64,000 bases of DNA from Wolfiporia cocos (lineage: Eukaryota; Basidiomycota; Agaricomycetes; Polyporales; Phaeolaceae). Of this stretch, positions 45,544 through 58,290 are shown in pieces. How positions within the stretch are numbered: the first letter of the stretch is position 1; every line of letters begins with the position of its first letter. The translations under genes were made by a program, and so were the position numbers. The stretch spans positions 16,161 to 80,160 of the forward strand of contig JACCLO010000053.1 of assembly GCA_029448655.1 (NCBI GenBank). Reading direction: 5' to 3'. The notes beneath the pieces are model-generated. The model made no database searches. It was not told the origin of the DNA and worked only from the letters and a program-made list of their open reading frames with translations.

Positions 45544-48500
45544 ATGTCTGCCTCCGATTCTCCTTTCAAATTGCTGCAGCAGACTATCTCAAAATCTCGC
45601 GCCAAGAATAGCAAAAGTCTAGCAGAGGCCCTCGAGAAGGTGTCCTCCCACCTCGTCTTACTCGTAAGGCAGCTATTTGGGGCTCAGTGGATGTCTGTTC
45701 ATCATCATATAGAATTTATCCACGATATCCGAGCAAGCATCCAAAGTGTTATCTCAGTGTCTGCGCAGGCCCCTTCTTCCCATATACTCTGCTTTTCCGC
45801 AGCCTGCCCTTGAAGCCGCTGCCGCGATTTTCTACAAGGTCTATCACGAGAAGGTTCTCCCAACTCTTAGAAAGCAGCAGAATGAGCAACAGGGGTTATG
45901 GGAAGGAGTGCTCAACTCTCTCTTGTCCGGTGTTCTCGTATGCTTTAGTTCGATGTTTACGCTTTGTCCGGGAAGCTGACTATGTCCAGGATTTTCTCGA
46001 TGAAAGTGAAAACGGTAATCTCCATCCCCATTCCCTTCTTCAGATGGGCTCATGGGTGCGCTAGACAAAGGCAAAAGTAGCAAAGCAAAGGACGTCATAG
46101 CAGCCACGCTTTTTCCCAATCTATGCGACATATGTTTCTCACCAACTGCTCCGATGATAAGTACTGGTTTACGATGCACTGTACGGTCTCTTACACCTTT
46201 ATTTATGCGCCAAACTTACACTCATTTCGACATTACCAGGCATATACTCTTCTCGCCGATTCTGCTGCGATGCATCACGCCAATCAACACACGCTTCGTG
46301 ACGACCAAATCCTTGGAGGGTGAGCCTGATTCCATTTTACCTTACTATGCCGCATACCATTTCTTGTGCGTAGTCGTCGCCTCGGAGCCACCATCTGGCG
46401 CACCAAAGGTAAGCTCTCTCGAAGCAGCGTCATGTCAGATTCCGATACCATGATCCAGATTTCCTTCCTCTGGAGAGCTTGTTGACGCTATTTGCGCGTC
46501 TATTGCCTTCAACGAAGGGGGCTGCCTCCGGTCGCGCAAACCGTACTGCATTCATCCAGTCTGTGTTCAGCAAGTCGTCTCCCCCGGAAACCACCAGCAT
46601 CGGACAAAAAGGTCACGGGGCTGCTTGAGAACGTGCCCTCGGAGGACTGGGACGTGACCTCACGGAAGATTGCCGAAGCACTGGCTGCTGGCGACCGGAC
46701 TTTGTGAGTAACTTAAGCTGCCGTATTATCACGCTGACCGGCGCCATATAGCCCGCAGCCTTTTGCGATAGAAGAAGTCTGTGCCTGTGGGCAAACACAA
46801 CGATGCGATAGGCTATATGTCGATCCCAAGGCAATACTCGTGAACATGCTCATAGAAGTGTGCCTTTTGACCTTATTCGATGTCCGTCATACGGCGAGCT
46901 GATTATATGTTCATACATCGATACAGGATAACCAATATGAATCCCTGACAATCTCATACACTTCCATACACAAAATAGATATCCTGCGCGAGCGTTCTGG
47001 CGAGGAGAGGGTCGGCGCGCAGGTGCAAATTGTCATGTGCAGTCCTCCTATTCTCGGAGGAGAACCGATAACCTCTGGCATAGACGAAAGCGGCCCAGTT
47101 GTAACGTTTACTCTTACGAGCGGCGATCTGGACAGATTCGCAAATGCGTTGCGCGACAGAGGTCAAGTAAGAAAGCGTAGCTTATACTTTCTATCTGGTT
47201 TGCGAGTGCTGACACGGTATCGTAATGCAGGGACAGAAGTATAGAGAGATACTCCCACCGAAGCTATCACTAGCGACGTCGCCACTGGTTTTAGATTTTG
47301 ACACCCAGGGCAAGCCGATGAAACAACTAAGCCAATCCGAGGTGCGCTAAATTGATCGCATTCTTCCATGACTGATCTCCACTCACTAGAGGATTGAGAA
47401 AGTCCAACAATGTGAGTATCACACAATCCATAGCATCCGCGCTCATCAACACTGTCAACTTTCCGCTAGTCTACAATACCAACCAAAGCAGTGACGAACT
47501 CAGCTGCGGATCAGACCTTGATAACGCGACTAGTTCGAGATCTTCTGCTATCGACGAACGTCAGTCTATGAAATCTACGCCCCATATGCGTTCGAAAAAT
47601 GTCCGAAGAGAAGCCTTTGGCGCAAGCGATGAGGAACTATGTGATCCATCTGACGTCGACTCGGTTCTGCTGGCCCCGCCTCAACGTAGGCAACGGTCGG
47701 AAGGCCCTAGAGTAATCTCCACTAGGTCAGCCAAATCGTCCGAATCCCGACTTGCCGGGAAAACCCGCAAGTCGACCAATAACTCTGTTGCCGCCAAGGC
47801 CTACAAGAGAAAGCGAGATTCTACTGAGTGCAGCGAAGACGGTCCTAACTCAGATAAGCTGGCAGAGGACGCTGTTGCCAATAAACGATCCAAGACTTCC
47901 CCGACAGGTCGTAGCGCTCTTTGCACACCAGATCCTCCAGAGCGCACGGAATCTCAGGTGCTTCAGCCTCGTTCTACAGCGGCGACTAGGGCAACCAACA
48001 GATATCACGGCGAAAAGGAGAAAATATGTTCTCCTACCTCATGCTCCCACATGATTGACTATGGTGCTCTACCCGAATCCGATCCATTTTCGTCTACTCG
48101 GAACACGTTGTCTCCTCTCACAGCTTTGTTTGCTCGTCGCAAGAAGGCCGACAATAAGCCTGCCCTGGAAAGCAAAGCCCCTCAGTCGAGCACGACCAAA
48201 GGTAGACCTCATAAAGCAAAGCTCTGGAAGACAAAACCGTCTCCGCCGGGCCCTATCATCTACCAGGGAGCCTCGGACGACGATCCGTTATGTGACAGGC
48301 ATGAGCTATCTGACACGTTCGTCGAGGACGAACCTGTCGAAGAGACTAAGGAAAATCAATCGGAAGTAAAAATCAAGACACACGCAAAGCATGTGGTCCC
48401 TGCTCTCGCAGCCAGTGCTTCGACAACGGACAAAAGGGTATGTTTGTTCTCTTGCGTTCTCGTGATTGATGAGAAAGCCATATCATGGTCGTGGACTACA

Positions 48501-49928
48501 GAGGGTCGAAATGTCGAACCCTGCCTTGCAAGAGAAAGCTCACCCATTGTCAGGTTCTACCAACATTGCTAAGGCGCGTGTACCGTGACACTTTCTACGC
48601 CATACGCTAATACTAAAACAGTCCACAAGCAAAAAGAGAAAGATTGCGCCATGGGCCAACCTCACTTCTGAAGCCCCTCACAGATCTGCGACTGTAGACA
48701 ACAGTACGAGCGGAGTTCCTGGTGTTCACCATGAAGAAACCATACAGCCTACACTGAATACTTTGGGATGCACATCTCTGTCCAAGAAGTCTATGTCATC
48801 ATCCGCATCTGAAAGCCTCTTGACGGGATCTGGTAATGTTCATACAGGGCCTCTGCCTGAGGAGCCAGCCACCGCTGAAGATTCTATGTCAGACATCTCC
48901 GAAGTTGCCAACAAGGCGATACATGCGACCATAGCAGATTCCATGCTCGGAACGAATACCACACCAAGATCCGATCGTATACATTCTCCTGCTCCTCTCG
49001 TCATTCCCTCTCCGGAAAAGCTTGAGCAAACTGATTTTGAGTTGACGGAGGTAACATCTACCCCAATTGGCAAGGTTGTTGAGGTCGATGATTGTGCAGG
49101 AGACTCTGTCTCCACGAGAAAGACCCATCCTAGACATTCCGTTACCTTCGCGCCAGTCGTGGAAGAATGCGAACCGTTGCCGGAGTTGAACTTTGAGATT
49201 GGTTCTCGGAGTCAGCCCACATCGCTGAGCCCATACAAGCGAGAGAGGGCTACTGGTAAACTTATCCATAGATACAACGGCGCACTTCTGACTTTTGTTG
49301 TTAGTGTCACTGGGACTGCTGCTGCAGGATATTGAACACGAGCCTTTCATAGGGCGACGTGAACGTGGCTCATTCCGGAAAACAAATATAACGGGTGCTG
49401 GGAACCGCTCGCGGTGCAAGGAAGCCACTGCAAATGTCCAAGACATCGAAGATGTTCTGCGGGAGTTGCATCAGGTGCCGTAGAAGCTGCTAAGGATATT
49501 GCGGTATGCTGAGTATGTGCTCGACCCTCGCAGGCTATTTTCGGCAAGATCACGGATCGCTTTGACAGCGTACGTGAAGAAGTGCACATTGATCGGAGTG
49601 CAATCCTCCGGGAGGCAGCGCAGGATCCTATGCACATGCGTGCGGATAGGTGTGTGCTGACTGCCCATACATACTTCGCATTCTTGCGGACCTGCTGATC
49701 CCTGTGAACGGCCACTGCAGTGTCGCCCACTTCAACCGCCTTATCGACCTCGAGGCCGAATATGCGTCCTCTGGGCGTGCTGTCATTGACAGTTTGGAAG
49801 AGTTGCTTCGCGCAAATGAAGGGATATGCTGCAAAATAGAAGAGACGATAAAGAGCATCGATCGTACAACACTCGTTGGAAGGATGCCGGTGGTCCTAGT
49901 GGAAATTCCCGCGAGCCTGAGACAGTGA
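45544..49928 (+). CDS. Candidate meiotic chromosome-axis protein (Red1/SYCP2-like architecture)
   Basis: ATG at 45544 (MSASDSPFKLLQQTISKSRA). Short introns separate an all-helical N-terminal region (EFIHDIRASIQSVISVSAQ, ALEAAAAIFYKVYHEKVLPT, DVIAATLFPNLCDICF, VTGLLENVPSEDWDVTSRKI), compatible with an ARM-like repeat. Next is a beta-rich PH/Spt16M-like segment (YESLTISYTSIHKIDILRER, VGAQVQIVMCSPPILGG, GPVVTFTLTSGDLDRFANAL; 46930-47165). A long Ser/Lys-rich disordered region follows (47394-49250). A coiled-coil C-terminus ends it (AIFGKITDRFDSVREEVHID, EAEYASSGRAVIDSLEELLR), stopping at 49926-49928. ARM, PH-like, disordered region and coiled coil in this order is the known layout of Red1/Rec10/SYCP2 axis cores, which organise meiotic loops and recruit HORMA proteins. 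Sequence identity is not provable by eye. A nuclear scaffold of another kind remains possible. Confidence 0.5.
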
Positions 49929-51179
49929 AAGGAATACAACCATGTTATAGTAGAGAACGCGGTGAGTTCGCTCGATATCACAAACGCTCTAGTACAAATC
50001 ATTGCATGTTGATCATCACATGCAGCTGTAGCATGAAACAGGAAACAAGACACAGCTGTATACAAGCGATCGGTCCACGCACGCCTCAGAAGGGATAGTG
50101 TTAGTTTACATGACCATTGCAAGCGGAAGGTGATATGTGCAATGCATGTAACTCTCACCTAACTACCGTCATCCGGCATTCGATACTCAAATAACTTGTT
50201 GTTCTAACAATGGTATGCCAATAACCCCGTGCAAAACCACCTAGCATTCCAACGCAGCATGAGGAAGCTAAAGTATTCGCCGTGACACCTCGCTACCCAG
50301 CTTCCTTTGTTCATACCGTCTCGATACAGAGCACCTTGTGTTATGCATCCATCGGGCTCATCTCGACCACTGTTGGGGCGCGGCCACTCCTCGCCGGTGT
50401 GGCACCCTTCTCTTCCCATCCCGCGCGCCACACTATCTTCCATTTTCCACACTCTCGTTGAATGGTTACTTCTTCCATCATTGCCGAACACGCTCTCTGA
50501 CACCCGTAACATAAGTTTATATCCAATGACGGCGACAGCCTGAGACATTGTTTCACGGCATTGCGGCGGGTCTCTTGGCACGGAAAGATTAGGTTTACTT
50601 CTCAATAAAATCGGCTATGAGCACAGCTGTGCACGCATCAAAGCACGCATTGGTGAGCCGATTTGCTATCGACCTCCGCCATTATGTGGGCTGGAACTGC
50701 ATCAGAATGGTGCCTGTGCGCAGCACACATGAAAGCGTGAAGGGGACTTGCTAGGTGCACCATTCACGAAGGGTTCACGAGCCTAGACGATCATTGCGAG
50801 ATGAACGGGCGTGGTGTCTCACTGTGCCTTGCGAACAAGTGCCTCGCTAGTGCAGATGCATTTGGGTGACGGGGATCGCGAGATGAACGGACTTCTCACT
50901 CTGAGTGCGAGTGAGAGTCGACTTCGTGATCGCGTACTAGCTTGCCGTGAATTGGAAGGGATTAATATGGATCGTAAACGCCCAGCGCCACCGATGCCGC
51001 GAGTCGGCACACTGGTTTGTCAGCATGGGACCCTGGACACCATGCATATATGGTCACCGGAGCACTGGTTGCCGTCCAGTGCAGCGTGGTGACTCTTGCT
51101 TACTGATAGGTAGACTCGCATCTCTCCTATTGACTGCCACCACCACAGCCCTCCCCCTCCCAAGCCCAAGCACGGTGTC
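49929..51179. other. Intergenic, no gene seen
   Basis: About 1.25 kb of short frames only, followed by the next gene's ATG at 51180. Confidence 0.4.
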
Positions 51180-53846
51180 ATGTCATCGGGTTTGAAACGT
51201 CCCAGTGACACCCCATCATCACCACGCAAGAAGCCGCGTCCTCAATACAAAACTCTAAAGAGCTTAGTCGAGGAGGCAGCCAAAAAGGTCAACCGCTTGA
51301 TTGAACATGTAAAAAAAGAGATATTGCCGCTTCTGCAGGAGGAGGGTCTTGGTACAGTTGGTGCTAAGCTCGCTATGAGTATTATGGGACTTGTGGTCAG
51401 TGCAGCTTCTGCTCCTGGAGAGAAGGAGTTGGGTGAAATGCAGTACTTGGAAGTACATATCAACATCCCAGATGATTACCCAGATATGGCAAGTAGGCTT
51501 GCTATCTATTCCTGACGTCCCTAGTCCCAAGCTGACATGCACTCAAAAGAGTTACAACTGAATGATTTGAATACACAATATGCGAACCTTGCCTTTTATT
51601 TCAGGGTACTGCTCAACTCCCTCCCTGCACCATCAGAATTTGCCAAGACGGACGTGTGGGCAGACGTACAAAGAACCCGCGCAGCCATCTTATGTATGCG
51701 TCCCGTTGAAAAGAGCGGTGTGCCGATATGCACGCTCCACGATGTCTTTCGTCTTTTCCGAATTCGACTTGGCACAGACCTTTCTTCAGCCACCGATGAC
51801 CCTATCGCGGTTGCCTCCATCCGTGCTGCCGCCTTATTGTGCAACGAGATGGGAAACCCGTTCGACGATGAGAACGCACGCACAGCGAAATTTAACGAAT
51901 GTGTTCAAGGACTGCTCCCTAACTTTAGGCTCAACCACAAATTTTTTCCCAAACTCGACCGTGCCGTATGCAAACCGGATGCAACGTTGTTCATGGACGA
52001 GGAGGAGATCTTCCCAGTTTGCCTGCGTGAGGACAAGCGTGAGGCGGGCGAAACTGACACAGACTAGACTGTGGGACTCACACTATAACCTTATAGACGA
52101 CTTGAAGATGTTGCAGAAGGTTGGTGAGGAGGCTAGTGGGCGCAAGCAGAGATGGTATGTAACTGTGCGAATGCAGAGAACAAATCTAAGGCTTATCCGC
52201 AGTGATAGCCCTACTTATATACATGTTTTGTTTGGTTACCGGTAAGGGAGCCAAACATGAAGGTGGTCTGTGCGCAGACATAACTAATATGGTTTAGTCG
52301 TAAACTACCATAGACCATGTGCGCCGGTAATGGCCGCACCAGTAAGATCGTTTGTTTGGACCGTAGGTCCATGTTGTGGAAGTGGCTGTAGCTACGTTAG
52401 TAAGCCATGCATGTGATTATTATATTCCGGGATCGGGATATGAGTAATCGTAAGGTCATTGGCATGTGATAACGAGCGGGCCGCTTATCCAATTGTACTG
52501 ACATAGCCCGGTATCGGGATATGAGTAAGGCGCGTGACACCGGAGGTTAGTCCGCTGAGTCATTGACGCGTACAAGCGTGTTATGTACGTGTTGTTATGA
52601 CAAGTGGACGTATACCGCGTTGTGTACGTGTTGTTTGGTTGCGTGTACGTGTAGACGGGCGCTTAGCAGCGTAAATGTCTACAAGGTTGTAGAAATACCA
52701 GATAAATAGGTAAAAATACGGGAAAAATAGTGGCATGTCCCAAATCTGTGACAGAAACTGGCTATGACGTCTACATGCAAGTGGCGCACGACTACTCGAT
52801 TGTGGTCAAAACTCTTCGATGTGCATGAAGGCGGGTGCACCAATGTTTCTCCCATGCTTGTTGGGTATGTACTTTGAACCAAACATACATGTTCTTGGGC
52901 GCCCTTATGATTATCACACAGGACCCCATCTGTCCATGCAGGGCGGTTTTTATGATGGAGAGGATTACATAGTGGAACCACTAAGTGCAATGTATTGTAT
53001 GCTACCAGACGTCACCAAAGAGCGACAGAATCAGCTCGCACGGTTGCTGTATGCGCTCGCTAAAGGAGTAGAGGAGCTGAAGGAGTACGTTGCCCAACAC
53101 AATAATGCCACTGTGGGATCAGGTTAATGTCGTCCTACAGGCTGGCTTCATCAACCGCTGAACCACCCTCATTCCCTTGTGGCACCCCTCAAATCTACTC
53201 ATCCTGCACGCTGTATGCCGACACCGCTGCCGACACCGCTGCCGACAAACCAAGCACTGGGACCCTCACATTCAAGAAGCCTCTTGTCGTCGATCTCAAC
53301 AACCGAGTGCTGTTCACAGCAACGTTGTCGACGACCTCTGCACGGGAGAAGTTGCCGGAGCAGACACCTGTGGTTGTCAAGCTTGTCAGCGGTTCCTATG
53401 GCGAAGACATACATCGACTTCTGGCGAAGGAAGGCCTCGTGCCTACCCTCCATGGGTGTGTCTGCTTGGAAGGTGCTCCTGTTGCCTACATCATGGACCA
53501 CTTGGATGGGGATTGGAAGCGCTTACACGACCTCTTACGTGATTTAACCCCTCTGTGCCGTAAGGCTATACGGGAATCATTGGAGAATGTTCTGAAATTG
53601 CTCAAGAAAAAGGGCTTCGTACACGGCGACCTTAGGTCGAGCAATATCATGGCGCGGATCGTTGACGAAGAAAAAGCGGAGATCAAGGTTGTCGACTTTG
53701 ATTGGGCGGGCAAAGCCAGTCAGGTATTCTACCCTGCGATGCGCAACGAGTCCATCGGTTGGCCTGGTCGGCCCTGTGGTCCAATTGAAGCTGAGGATGA
53801 CCGCGAACTGCTTGATTCGTGGTGGCCACGAGAAACCCATGTCTGA
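51180..53846 (+). pseudogene. Kinase-like protein gene split by a solo LTR
   Basis: ATG at 51180 (MSSGLKRPSDTPSSPRKKPR) opens a basic N-terminus and helices. An intron near 51485-51605 leads to VLLNSLPAPSEFAKTDVWAD, then GVPICTLHDVFRLFRIRL and ENARTAKFNECVQGLLPNFR. The frame reaches REDKREAGET at 52054, where a solo LTR is inserted. It resumes GYDVYMQVAHDYSIVVKTL. Later exons give GAPMFLPCLLGMYFEPNIHV and the kinase-like part: VVVKLVSGSYGEDIHRLLAK (Lys and Glu), APVAYIMDHLDGDW, the catalytic loop VHGDLRSSNIM, and VVDFDWAG in place of DFG. It ends IEAEDDRELLDSWW. Related proteins are common in agaricomycetes. Substrates are unknown. The LTR brings an in-frame stop (52065-52067), so a full product is unlikely. 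Confidence 0.75.
52055..52753 (-). mobile_element. Solo LTR in the kinase-like gene
   Basis: 699 bp, TGACACAG...CTGTGACA (antisense to the gene), duplication GAAAC at 52050-52054 and 52754-52758. Removing it with one duplication copy restores the frame GET/GYDVYM. Confidence 0.93.
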
Positions 53847-55105
53847 TCGTTGTTTCAAAGAATGCTTCACTCCTCCTTCTCTCGCTACATTTGTATGTAG
53901 TTTCCATTCTCGATGTGACTATACCAGCAATGCATACAACCAAAAATACTACGGCTGATCATGGTTTCGGTGATTTGCAAGCGATGCATTGTTGCGCGCT
54001 GGACACCATGCAGACAGTCTGAAGTCGCATACGGAGGCATCAGATCAGCCACAGCCCAGTTAAATTAAATCCAGACACTGGCGGTGGTCCGTGCTTTCCT
54101 TTTTTTGCATTAGACATGTATGACTCCCTTGCACCTGTTTTGAATTATGTACCTTTGTCGTGATTATATGGGCAGCAACACTTGCAGATGTTCGATGGTG
54201 CAACAAGCTGCAAGGCCAGATTGTAATATTGCACATTGAAATCTGACGCTGTGTGCTGCATCGAAAGGCGGTATACACCGGCTTGAGATCCGAGCAGTCA
54301 TATGATTGCAACTTGTGTATCACGATGCAAATACAATCTCGAGCAATATGCCACAGTGGTCAGCGGTATGGATTGCATGACCCCAGCTCACATGTCTCTA
54401 AGCATGGTTTTAACGGGTCACCACAGGTTGATGATTCCTCATATATTGTATGGATATGTTGGCTCTCTGACAATGTCGAGAACGATTTGCATGTGGCTTC
54501 GCTCATTCTGCGGTCCATTCTTAATATACTTGGCTGTTGCAGATATGGTGACGTGGAAAATGGACGTCTCCCCCAGGTCCTCGCCGTACAGCATCTTAGC
54601 CAAAGCATAGTGGGGGATATTGTGCTTCTCGAGGTAGGCATTGATCTTGATGTAGTGAACGATTTCATTGATGCATTTGGTCTATATCACGTGCTGGTGT
54701 GGACCCAATACAATTCTCCAGCCGTAATGCAATAACCATTGCACCAAAAGGGCACAATGCCAACTCTGTTGGCATCGGTGGGTCTCAGTACTTAAGCTAT
54801 TATGGCACATGGTCGTGACATGCTCATGACAGTCTAGCAATACTGCTCCTTGATAATGATGCGTTTGACTTGGTCCGCACCCGTCCGCTCGGCCGACACA
54901 TCCGTCGCACCAGAGTCCTCAACGGCCATGGAAGAGCTGTCAGCGTCATCTCCGCGTGCTTGCCCATGCAGTGTGAGACTCAACGTATAGTTGCATGCAG
55001 ACCCTTTCCTCTTGCACCACGATGAGGGAGGAGTACTGTTAGAATCCCCCTGAGTCAGGTGCCAATTCTCAGGCAGCAGACACCAGTAGATCAGCAGCCC
55101 CTCCC
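53847..55105. other. Intergenic with a minus-strand coding-like remnant
   Basis: The minus strand at about 54470-54735 reads NEIVHYIKINAYLEKHNIPH then YALAKMLYGEDLGETSIFHV, which looks like a real but unidentified protein, without start or clear ends. The rest has nothing recognisable. CTCCC at 55101-55105 is the left target duplication of chromovirus 2. Confidence 0.4.
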
Positions 55106-55812
55106 TGTTACGGGTCGAACACCCGTTCGTATATTCGAGTCGCGAATATAGATCGTTCTTCTGCACGTGGGCGTATAGCCGTATGCAAGGCAAATGCTCG
55201 TTAGATGCCTTCAAGTCCTAGGTGAAGTTCCTAGGAGATCGTATAATATCCAATACGCGTTAGAGGATATAATCTGTTCAGGTGCGAGTCGAATAGAATA
55301 TAAGACTCGCCTAAGTCCGAGAAGTCAGTGTGCACTTCGAGGACTTAGTCGTTTGGTTGCTCGAGTGAGAAATACTGAGCGTAGTTTCCTACGTTTGAGA
55401 ACAAGTATAAGACTTCTTGTTTATACAACAAGGTCGAGCTGAAGAGCCTTGACAATAAGTACATGAGCTTTTATACTACGCTGGGTTTTAGGGGTCAAGT
55501 CCATCCCAGATGCCACCGCTACTATCTACGCTATAGTATCAAACGTTTGATAAGTATGTAGTGATGTATCCGAAACGATAGATAGGGATGATGGTGGTTG
55601 AACACCATCTATAAGCTAATAAACGATGAAGGTGAAACGGTGGCAGAGTTGGATCTGCCAAAGGTGAAACGCGCCCTACATGCTAATACAACTGGGGATG
55701 CGCCCAGTAGAGTCACGAGTAGCCAGGGGGTTGGTTGCGCAACAAGTCCCTGTATCGTATTCGCCCGGTGGTGAGTTCTGTCGATATTCGAAAAATTAAA
55801 ATAACCGTAACA
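55106..55812 (-). repeat. 3' LTR of chromovirus 2
   Basis: 707 bp. The adjoining minus-strand sequence AGGGAGGGGCTGA (55813-55825) is the polypurine tract. Confidence 0.92.
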
Positions 55813-55968
55813 TCAGCCCCTCCCTAGGCATTCGTCGGCCTCGACGAATTTTCCAAGTTCCTCTCTTCAGAGTGCCTCGGCGTCCTGTTCATTGTAGATG
55901 TCGCCGTTCCCGCTGAGGGACGGGGTCGTAGGAGTTCGCCATACGAAGTGTTGGCGGCATTCATTCTG

Positions 55969-56985
55969 TCAATGACCTGGTTGATTGAGCCCACAAGCTC
56001 TGCAAATATAGTCGGGGCAGTCGAGGATCCAGTGGCTAGCGGATCCGCACTGCCGACAGGGTTGTTCAGGCGAGGGCCTTGCTGGTACCCGTAGGAAAAG
56101 GGATATCTCTGAGATATTCGTTGTGTCGGTATCTCCAGTGGTGAGCGGCGCGGTGGAGGTTCCGTTGCGCCCATGTGGGTAAGGAGGCGGTGTCTCGTTC
56201 GTGCTCCCTCGCACCTCGCTCGAACTCCTCGCGGGTAATGCTCTGCACCGATGGAGATCGTCGAATAGGCGGCGTGCTATTCGCTCTTCGCTGTCGTTCT
56301 GGGGTAGCCCTAGGGCTCGTCGGGCGTGCAGGTGGTTCACGTCTCCCGTTGCCTCCCATACCAGGAATACGTGGCGTCGGGTCTCTAACTCCTGTTCGGC
56401 GGGCTCTCTGAGTCTTGGTAGGCAGTGGAAATAATACTCTATCGCCCTCCATAAAATCAAACGGCCTTGCAACTCGGCGTCGTTCGTCGGGGGTGAAAAA
56501 GCAGGCGGGTCGTGGTGTGTATTCGGGTCGACCGGGAGTAACGTGCTCGCGATCCTCGAAGTCGTTGAGCGCGTGTCGTAGTCGGGCCGTCGTGGTGGCG
56601 GCCAATCTGTCGATAAGTCTGTTGGTGAGTAATTCGAGTCCCTCTCTCTGCGCTCTGATCTGCCCCTCCATTCGGACAAGGTCCTCGGTGATGTTCTGGT
56701 ACGAGCTGTAGACGTGTGTGAGGTCCTGCGCGATGTCGAAGAGGGCCGACCAGCCATCGGCTCGGCCAGCAAAAGGTCCCTCGGCCCTGTACCAGAGGAG
56801 GGCGTGTCTACTCTGCAGATGCTGGGGGGAGTACCTTCTTGGTGGCGTACCTCGCGGTCGGCCTTCTCGACGATCTGCATCGCCGGGGGTCGTGGTTCGG
56901 CGGGGGAGCTGGTGGCGAGTCGTCGACATACTATTACTGTCCTGTTTTCGAGTGTCGGGGTTGTCCTGACTCTCGTCCTGTGGTA
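55969..56985 (-). pseudogene. Chromovirus 2 C-terminal extension with zinc knuckle
   Basis: After the chromodomain a long open frame continues to a zinc-knuckle-like end, PCRQCGSASHWILDCPDY then ICRACGLNQPGH. In the proximal half a second frame has better coding character (GWSALFDIAQDLTHVYSS, LVRMEGQIRAQREGLELLTN, a probable coiled coil). In the distal half the first frame is better (LETRRHVFLVWEATGD, SEERIARRLFDDLHRC). The simplest reading is one protein of about 350 residues broken by a frameshift near 56440. Such Cys-tailed proteins accompany some basidiomycete Gypsy elements. The function is unknown and may be nucleic-acid binding. Confidence 0.6.
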
Positions 56986-58290
56986 GTCTTTTATCAGCTC
57001 CTTGGAGTGCTCCAAGTTCGCCTCGTCTTCCCATGAATTGTCGGCCGTGGCATAGCCTTTCCACTTGACGAAGTATTGATGCTTCTTTCCTTTCCATCTG
57101 TCAGCCAAGATGGCTTCGACTTCGTATTCCTCCTGTCCCTTGATGATATCAGGTGGCGGCCGTAGGTAATTGGGTCCGTGCACCCTTGTTTCTTTGAATG
57201 GTTTTAGTAAGGCAGCATGGAATACCGGATGAATTTTCCAGTTCGCCGGTAACTGCAGCCGGTATGTCGTGGGTCCCATCTTTTCTGTGATGGTGAAGGG
57301 TCCTTCCCTTTTTGGTGCTAGCTTGTTAGATTCGTAGGGGATGGTTAGGTTCTTTGCGTCGAGCCAAACCTTGTCTCCTTTCTCGAGCTTCGGTAATTCT
57401 CGGAGGAAAACGTCCCGCCATCTTTTCTGAGCTAGTTCGTGCGCGATGAATGCCATCTTTCGCGCCTCTTTGATCTTTTTGATCCTGTCAACTGCTGCCA
57501 GGACGTTTCCTACCCTGTCGTAGTCTGGGAATCCCTTGGAATATAACCCAAGATTATTTCAAGGGCGCAGGTCAGTTTTCGGTTCGCTTGGTGTAGTGAG
57601 CAAATTCGACGTCGGGTAGTCGTTGTACCCATTGGAAAGGGTCGTTCATGCAATAGATACGAAGGTACACTTCGATTTGTTGATTCATCCTTTCCGTTTG
57701 TCCGTCGGTCTGTGGATGGTACGCCGTACTCATCGCAGATTCCGTTCCTGCAGCTTGCATAATTCCTTGAACAGTTTCGATGCGAACTGTGGTCCCTGTC
57801 TGAAATGATCTTTCGGGGAATGCCGTATTGTGAGTATATCTTTCGATGGAATATTTCTGCGGCCCCTTCGCTCGTGATTGTTTTGTCATGGGGTGAGAGA
57901 GATGGCCTTGGATAGGCCATGGTCGACAATCACCATCATGGAGTCATATTTTCCGACTCTTGGCAGGTCGGTGACAAAATCGACCGAGCACTGTGAGAAG
58001 GGAAGGGCGTCCTCCCGTGTCGGTATTGGCTGTAAAGGGGGTTTTAGCGGGTTCCTATCAGGTTTCATCTGTTGACAGATTGCACAGCCTCGGACGTATT
58101 CCGGTATCATTGTTCCCATGTCAGGCCACCAAAAGTGGGTCTTAACCTGTACTGTTGTACCCCAGATCCCAGGGTGTCCGGCCGGGATCGTGTCGTGGTA
58201 TTTTGAAATGACGTCCCGTCGAAGGCCCTCATCTTTTGGCACGTACATCCTGCCCCTGTAGAGCAGTATCCCATCCGTTGTTGCCATTCA
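56986..58290 (-). pseudogene. Chromovirus 2 integrase and chromodomain
   Basis: The zinc region (HPGIWGTTVQVKTHFWWPDM, GCAICQQMKPDRNP), DDE core pieces ([39 protein letters not shown]) and the C-terminal GPF-type module (LAPKREGPFTITEKMGPTTY) are spread over two frames. The chromodomain reads EEYEVEAILADRW, HQYFVKWKGY and NSWEDEANL (about 56990-57140). The enzyme would insert cDNA and target chromatin. Frameshifts make it inactive. Confidence 0.9.

Noticed and set aside
56175..56986. Plus-strand frames over the tail of chromovirus 2
   Set aside because: Shadows of the minus-strand element; Ser/Arg-rich, without motif.
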